Assembly (NCBI RefSeq): GCF_000425065.1
Contig: NZ_AULB01000030.1
Location: 1-64,000 of the forward strand
Reading direction: 5' to 3'
Length of the DNA: 64,000 bases
Source of the DNA: Actinomadura rifamycini DSM 43936
GTDB lineage: Bacteria > Actinomycetota > Actinomycetes > Streptosporangiales > Streptosporangiaceae
A model generated the notes under the pieces. It did not search any database. It saw nothing but the letters and a program-made list of their open reading frames with translations, and was not told the DNA's origin. Of the stretch, positions 60,514-64,000 are shown piece after piece (position 1 is the first letter of the stretch; each line of letters opens with the position of its first letter). The translations under genes and the position numbers were made by a program.

Positions 60514-61761
60514 CTACTGGTCCCAGGGTGGGGTTTCGTCGCCTACGGGGATGTCGGCGACGGGGGTGTTCACGTTGCCGTTCCAGTGGGACTGGCCGTC
60601 GCCCGAATACTGGTAGTTCTGCGTGTAGCCGGCCACGTCGCCGCCGTTGTAGGTGCCGGACGCCGAGACGGACGTGCTGCCGTCGCCCGACTCGAAGTCG
60701 TGCTCGCCTTCGACGCCGACGGTGCCGCCGTAGTTGTGCCCGCCGCCGTTCTCGGCCTCGTAGCCGCCGGAGGCGCTGTAGTTGAGGGTGCCGGCGTCGC
60801 CCTGCCCGACGCCGTCGGAGTCGGTGTAGCCGACCTCGCCCTCCGCGCTCCAGCCGCCCTGGGTGCTCACGCCGCCGGAGACGTCGCCGCCGACGAAGCC
60901 CTCGTCGTCGCCCCACTGGACGTGCGCGCCGCCGGTGATCTCGGTCTGGCCGGCGGTCTCGAAGGTCGCGCCGCCGCCGGCCGTCCAGATGCCGTCCGCG
61001 TCGCGGTCGGCGTCGAGGTCGATCTCGCTGAGCGGGGACGAGCCGCCGCCGCGGGAGTCGATGAAGGCGAGGGGCGCGTTGACGGCGTTCTGCGCGAGGT
61101 TCGTCAGCGCCGTCGCGGAGCCGTTCATCTGGGCCTGCGTGAAGTCGGTGAGGGCCGCCTCGTTGCCGCGCTGGTAGGAGGTGAACGCGGCGAGCATCGA
61201 GCCGCCCTGGAACACCACCGCGGCGAGCGACGCGGCGGCGGCGAGGATGCCCGTCGCGACGCCGGTGATGGCGACGCTGGTGGACGCGAGGCTCACGCAG
61301 GACGCGTAGACGGGTGCGCCCACGACGCTGAGGAGCGCGGCGAGGGCGATGCCGGCGAGGACCGACAGGAAGGTGCCGAGCGCGATCGCGAAGATCGCGA
61401 ACGCCATGAGGGCCCACGCGAAGACGAGGAGGGCGATCTGGACGGCCTGGCAGAACACCTGCATGGCGTCGAGCTGGGAGACGAATTCCTGGACTTTCGC
61501 CTCGTAGGCGCGGCGGTCGGCGGCGTCCCAGTCGCGCTGGGAGATGGCGCCGAGCCGTTCCTGCAGCATCGTCTTCGTCTTCTCGATGCTCTGCGCGGCC
61601 GTTTCCCAGGCTTTCGCCGCCGTCTCGAGATTCGCGGGGGCGCCCTTGGACGCCTTGAACATGAAGGCGACCGGAATCACCGTGGGCAGCGGGACGGACG
61701 CGATGGTCGTCTGGGTCTCGGCCGTCCCCATGAGGACGTCGTAGGAGTTGAAGAGGCTCAC
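60514..61761 (-). CDS. large cassette protein 2: WXG-like helices, membrane domain, beta-like tail, PPWD end
   Basis: A 415-residue paralogue of the other two large cassette proteins, without the low-complexity N-tail. It shows PVAFMFKASKGAPANLETAA, QRDWDAADRRAYEAKVQEF (Trp78), a hydrophobic block of several helices (about 104-190), SEIDLDADRDADG (248-256), a long Gly/Asp/Tyr-rich region (GGDVSGGVSTQGGWSAEGEV, NYSASGGYEAENGGGHNYGG) and the end DETPPWDQ. GTG at 61761 follows GAGGGAG. It is 11 bases after its small partner. Unknown function; membrane insertion by the hydrophobic helices is likely. Confidence 0.78.
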   Translation of the reverse strand: MSLFNSYDVLMGTAETQTTIASVPLPTVIPVAFMFKASKGAPANLETAAKAWETAAQSIEKTKTMLQERLGAISQRDWDAADRRAYEAKVQEFVSQLDAMQVFCQAVQIALLVFAWALMAFAIFAIALGTFLSVLAGIALAALLSVVGAPVYASCVSLASTSVAITGVATGILAAAASLAAVVFQGGSMLAAFTSYQRGNEAALTDFTQAQMNGSATALTNLAQNAVNAPLAFIDSRGGGSSPLSEIDLDADRDADGIWTAGGGATFETAGQTEITGGAHVQWGDDEGFVGGDVSGGVSTQGGWSAEGEVGYTDSDGVGQGDAGTLNYSASGGYEAENGGGHNYGGTVGVEGEHDFESGDGSTSVSASGTYNGGDVAGYTQNYQYSGDGQSHWNGNVNTPVADIPVGDETPPWDQ

Positions 61762-61772
61762 GGCGGGCTCCC

Positions 61773-62075
61773 TCAGACCTGCTGGATCGTGCTGGCCGTC
61801 TCGGCGTTCCCGTAGGTGCGCGAGGCGGTCTGCAGGTTGGACGCGTAGCCGTCGAGCATTTCGAGGTGGGTCTGGAGGTCCTCGAAGGCCCACTGGAGGG
61901 CCATCGGGTACGCCATCGCCGCGAGGGTCCCGGTGATGCTGAAGTCGCCGCCCTCGATGGTGCCGTTGCCGTTGAGTTCCTGGAGCCCCTTGTCGAGTTC
62001 GGGACGGATCGTGTTCGTGATCTCCTGCGCGTGCTGCATGATCCGCGCCGGGTTGACATTGAGCTGAGTGCCCAA
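61773..62075 (-). CDS. small cassette protein 2 (EGGDF...YGxAE family)
   Basis: A 100-residue helical protein: NPARIMQHAQEITNTIRPEL, IEGGDFSITGTLAAMAYPMA, LQWAFEDLQTHLEMLDGY, and a C-terminal TYGNAETAS (YGNAE at 88-92 as candidate Y-x-x-x-E signal). TTG at 62075 has a strong AGGAGG 5 bases upstream. It directly precedes the large protein 2 gene. Confidence 0.78.
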   Translation of the reverse strand: MGTQLNVNPARIMQHAQEITNTIRPELDKGLQELNGNGTIEGGDFSITGTLAAMAYPMALQWAFEDLQTHLEMLDGYASNLQTASRTYGNAETASTIQQV

Positions 62076-62218
62076 GACCGCCTCCTGAGGAATGCCGGGT
62101 GCGTCCCGGCCCCGTTCGGCTTTGCCTTCTCGGGAGCTCTTTCAGGCACGGCTCACGGTCTCCGGGCACGCGGTTCCACCATTCGACGCGGCGCGCGTTG
62201 GAACGGTTTCAACGAAAT

Positions 62219-62255
62219 GACGAACGCCGCCCCGGGGGCCGGGGCGGCGTTCGTC
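62219..62255 (-). terminator. hairpin terminator after cassette 3
   Basis: GACGAACGCCGCCCCG pairs perfectly with CGGGGCGGCGTTCGTC (16 bp) around a 5-base loop, starting 9 bases after the stop of the large cassette-3 gene. The remaining gap to 62076 should contain the cassette-2 promoter. Confidence 0.8.
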
Positions 62256-62264
62256 CGGGAGGCG

Positions 62265-63719
62265 TTACTTGTCCCAGGGCGGGGTCTCGTCCTTGGGCCC
62301 TTCGGCCCACGAGCCCTCGGTGTTGTAGACGGGGGTGTTGACCTTGTACTTGTCCGAGTAGTCGCCCTCGTGGCTCCAGTTGCCTTCGTACTCGGCCTGG
62401 CTGCCGCTCGGGGTGTGGCCGCCGCCCACCTTGAAGCCGCCGCCGACGTTCTCGTTCTCGTCCCAGGTGACCTTGCCGCCGACGGTGCCGTTGACGGTGC
62501 CGCTCGGGTCCTCGTACTTGTGGTTGACGCCGACCTCGCCGCCGGCCCAGCCCTCGTCGTTGTGCTTGATGTTGCCGGCGACCTCGGTCTCGCCGAGGGG
62601 GCTGTTCACCTTGGCGCCCGCCCCGTACGTCCAGGTCTCGGTGATGTCGCGGTCGGCGTCCAGGTCGACCTCGCCGACCCCGAAGTTGTTCGCGACCGGG
62701 TTGCGGGTCAGGAACGCCAGGCCCGCGTTCGCGCCGCTCTGGACGAGGTTCGCGGCGGCGCCCGCGGCACCGTTCTTGAACGCCTCGCCGAACGCGTCGC
62801 CCGCGCCCGCGTTGCCGTGGTCGCCCTGGTAGTCGGCGGTGATGGCGGCACCGCCGAACATCACCCCGCCCGCCATCACCCCGGCGGCGGCGAGGATGCC
62901 GGTCGCGACCGTGGTGATGGTGAGGCCGGTGGAGGCGAGGCCGACGAGCGCCGGGTAGCTGACCGAGCCGACGACGGACGCGAGCGCGGCGACCGCGAGA
63001 ACGGCGAGGGCGCCCAGGTAGACGGCCATGCCCACGGCGAAGATCGCGTAGGTGAACATCGCCCACGCGAGGACGGTCAGCGCGATCGACACGGCCATCA
63101 GGTAGTTGTGCAGCGCGTCGAGCTGGAGGCAGTAGTCGCCGACCTTGCTCTCGTAGGCGGCGCGGTCGTCCATGTTCCACGCCTGCTGCGGGATGCCCTT
63201 CGCGAGGTTCTGCAGGTCCTGGGACGCCTGCTGCAGTTCGGCGGCCGCCGTGCTCCAGTCGCCGGCGGCCTTCTCCAGGCTCGCGGGCTTGCCCGTCGAG
63301 AGCTTGAACTGCAGCGCGACCATGATGGACGGGGGCAGGATGACGGCGGCGCTCGCCGTGGTGACGGCGATCGACATCATCGACTCGGCCGCGCCGAGCG
63401 CGGACCCGCCGGTCAGCGCGGTGATCGCCGCGCCGCCGGCCGCCGCGCCGCCCGCCGCGAGGCCGCTGTTGCGCGCGCCCGTCGTCGGCGACGTGGTGGA
63501 GCCGCCGGAGTTGTTCGAGCCGCCGGAGTTGTTGGTGCCGCCGCTGTTCGTGCCGCCCGAGTTGGTCGTCCCGCCCGAGTTGGTCGTGCCGCCGCTGCCG
63601 GTCGTCCCGCCCGAGTTGGTGGTGCCGCCACTGCTGGTGGTGCCGCCGGAGCCGGTCGTCCCGCCGCTGTTGGAGGTGCCGCCGCTGTTCGAGGAGCCCC
63701 CGTTACCCGGTGTGGTCAC
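62265..63719 (-). CDS. large cassette protein 3: WXG-like helices, membrane domain, beta-like tail, PPWD end
   Basis: A 484-residue paralogue. A Ser/Asn/Gly/Thr-rich tail (8-78) leads to a Gly/Ala segment, then ILPPSIMVALQFKLSTGKP, QQAWNMDDRAAYESKVGDY (Trp181), hydrophobic helices (about 205-290), VGEVDLDADRDITETWTYG (DxDxDxD at 352-358), a Gly-rich beta-like region (GEVGVNHKYEDPSGTVNGTV, GGGFKVGGGHTPSG) and the end DETPPWDK. It is closest to protein 1 in the helical part (DYCLQLDALHNYLMAV against DYCLQMEYLHNYCMAV). GTG at 63719 after AGGAAAGG. The small partner ends 50 bases upstream. Confidence 0.78.
   Translation of the reverse strand: MTTPGNGGSSNSGGTSNSGGTTGSGGTTSSGGTTNSGGTTGSGGTTNSGGTTNSGGTNSGGTNNSGGSNNSGGSTTSPTTGARNSGLAAGGAAAGGAAITALTGGSALGAAESMMSIAVTTASAAVILPPSIMVALQFKLSTGKPASLEKAAGDWSTAAAELQQASQDLQNLAKGIPQQAWNMDDRAAYESKVGDYCLQLDALHNYLMAVSIALTVLAWAMFTYAIFAVGMAVYLGALAVLAVAALASVVGSVSYPALVGLASTGLTITTVATGILAAAGVMAGGVMFGGAAITADYQGDHGNAGAGDAFGEAFKNGAAGAAANLVQSGANAGLAFLTRNPVANNFGVGEVDLDADRDITETWTYGAGAKVNSPLGETEVAGNIKHNDEGWAGGEVGVNHKYEDPSGTVNGTVGGKVTWDENENVGGGFKVGGGHTPSGSQAEYEGNWSHEGDYSDKYKVNTPVYNTEGSWAEGPKDETPPWDK
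63495..63698 (-). repeat. low-complexity coding repeat (SGGTTN/GSGGTT)
   Basis: About twelve units of NSGGTT or GSGGTT, 15 to 18 bases each, in the large cassette-3 gene. The units are less uniform than the APQGGT repeat of cassette 1 and differ in sequence, though both occupy the same position in the protein. Confidence 0.75.
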
Positions 63720-63769
63720 CTGTCTCGCCTTTCCTCATGGTCGCCCGTCGGCGCGCCGCTGCCGCCGCT

Positions 63770-64000
63770 CTACTTCTGCGTGTTGGCCTGTTCGGCGTTG
63801 CCGTACCTCTTCGCCGCGGTGTTGATCTTCTCCGCCATGCTCTGGGCGGTGTCCATCAGCAGCTTGATGTCCTCGAAGCCGAACTGGACCGCGATGGGGT
63901 AGGCGGTGGACGCGCCGACGCACGTCACGCTGAAGTCGCCGCCCTCGAGGTTGAAGGTGCCGTCGGTGTTGAGAGTGTCGCCGGCCTTCTGCAGGCGGGG
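63770..64000 (-). CDS. small cassette protein 3 (EGGDF...YGxAE family), 5' end beyond window
   Basis: The last 76 codons of a third small protein, read from the window edge to TAG at 63770. They contain FNLEGGDFSVTCVGASTAYP, IAVQFGFEDIKLLMDTAQSM and TAAKRYGNAEQANTQK, aligned with the two complete relatives. About 25 N-terminal residues are missing. It precedes the large protein 3 gene by 50 bases. Confidence 0.78.
   Translation of the reverse strand, partial: PRLQKAGDTLNTDGTFNLEGGDFSVTCVGASTAYPIAVQFGFEDIKLLMDTAQSMAEKINTAAKRYGNAEQANTQK

Overview
The window is very GC-rich, with short intergenic gaps, many GTG and TTG starts and strong GGAGG-type ribosome sites. Together with a type VII (ESX-like) secretion locus, DUF397/XRE/HATPase regulatory modules, a galactofuranan gene set and a Cmx-type exporter, this points to a filamentous actinomycete, probably of the Streptosporangiales (Actinomadura-like; inferred from gene content only, no rRNA is present).

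Left part (1-27.8 kb): cell-surface polysaccharide. On the minus strand glf (UDP-galactopyranose mutase), a GlfT2-like galactofuranosyltransferase, a Wzm-type permease and a Wzt-type ATPase are coupled by ATGA overlaps or a 2-base gap. They are followed by an HAD-family hydrolase, a double methyltransferase and a secreted repeat protein that runs off the left edge. Divergent from glf lie a sulfotransferase, a paralogue with a degenerate P-loop, a GlfT1-like glycosyltransferase and a membrane GT39-like glycosyltransferase. Then come a secreted GH43-type arabinanase-like lipoprotein and a sulfatase lipoprotein. Together they suggest a galactofuranan-type polymer that is exported by an ABC transporter, decorated (sulfate, methyl, possibly acyl), attached to the wall (an LCP protein is encoded nearby) and trimmed by secreted hydrolases. 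A large transmembrane BNR-repeat protein, another GT2 and an acyltransferase complete the block.

Middle (28-45.1 kb): small T7SS-associated accessory genes (two separate genes that look like halves of a DUF6177-type protein, a DUF1266 protein, and a proline-rich MinD-like ATPase resembling EspI); a Cmx/CmrA-like exporter preceded by a candidate leader peptide; an ABC exporter with its own two-component system; metabolic and hypothetical genes, including a broken DUF3703 gene; and a lower-GC XRE regulator/DUF397/HATPase module with a perfect palindrome between the divergent genes.

Right part (45.1-64 kb): a type VII secretion locus. On the minus strand are eccD, eccB, four small Esx-type proteins, a PPE-like glycine-rich protein, a mycosin protease and a lipoprotein. 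Divergent on the plus strand are a single-chain eccC and a YbaB-like gene. EccA and EccE are not seen. Beyond it lies the most unusual feature of the window: three tandem two-gene cassettes (58.4-64 kb). Each is a small EGGDF...YGxAE protein followed by a large membrane-domain protein that carries a WxxxDRxxY helical motif, several hydrophobic helices, a DLDADR motif, a glycine/aspartate-rich beta-like region and a C-terminal PPWD tail. I regard these as a candidate undescribed T7SS substrate or surface system. The third cassette is cut by the right edge.

No tRNA, rRNA, CRISPR array, insertion sequence or prophage was recognised.
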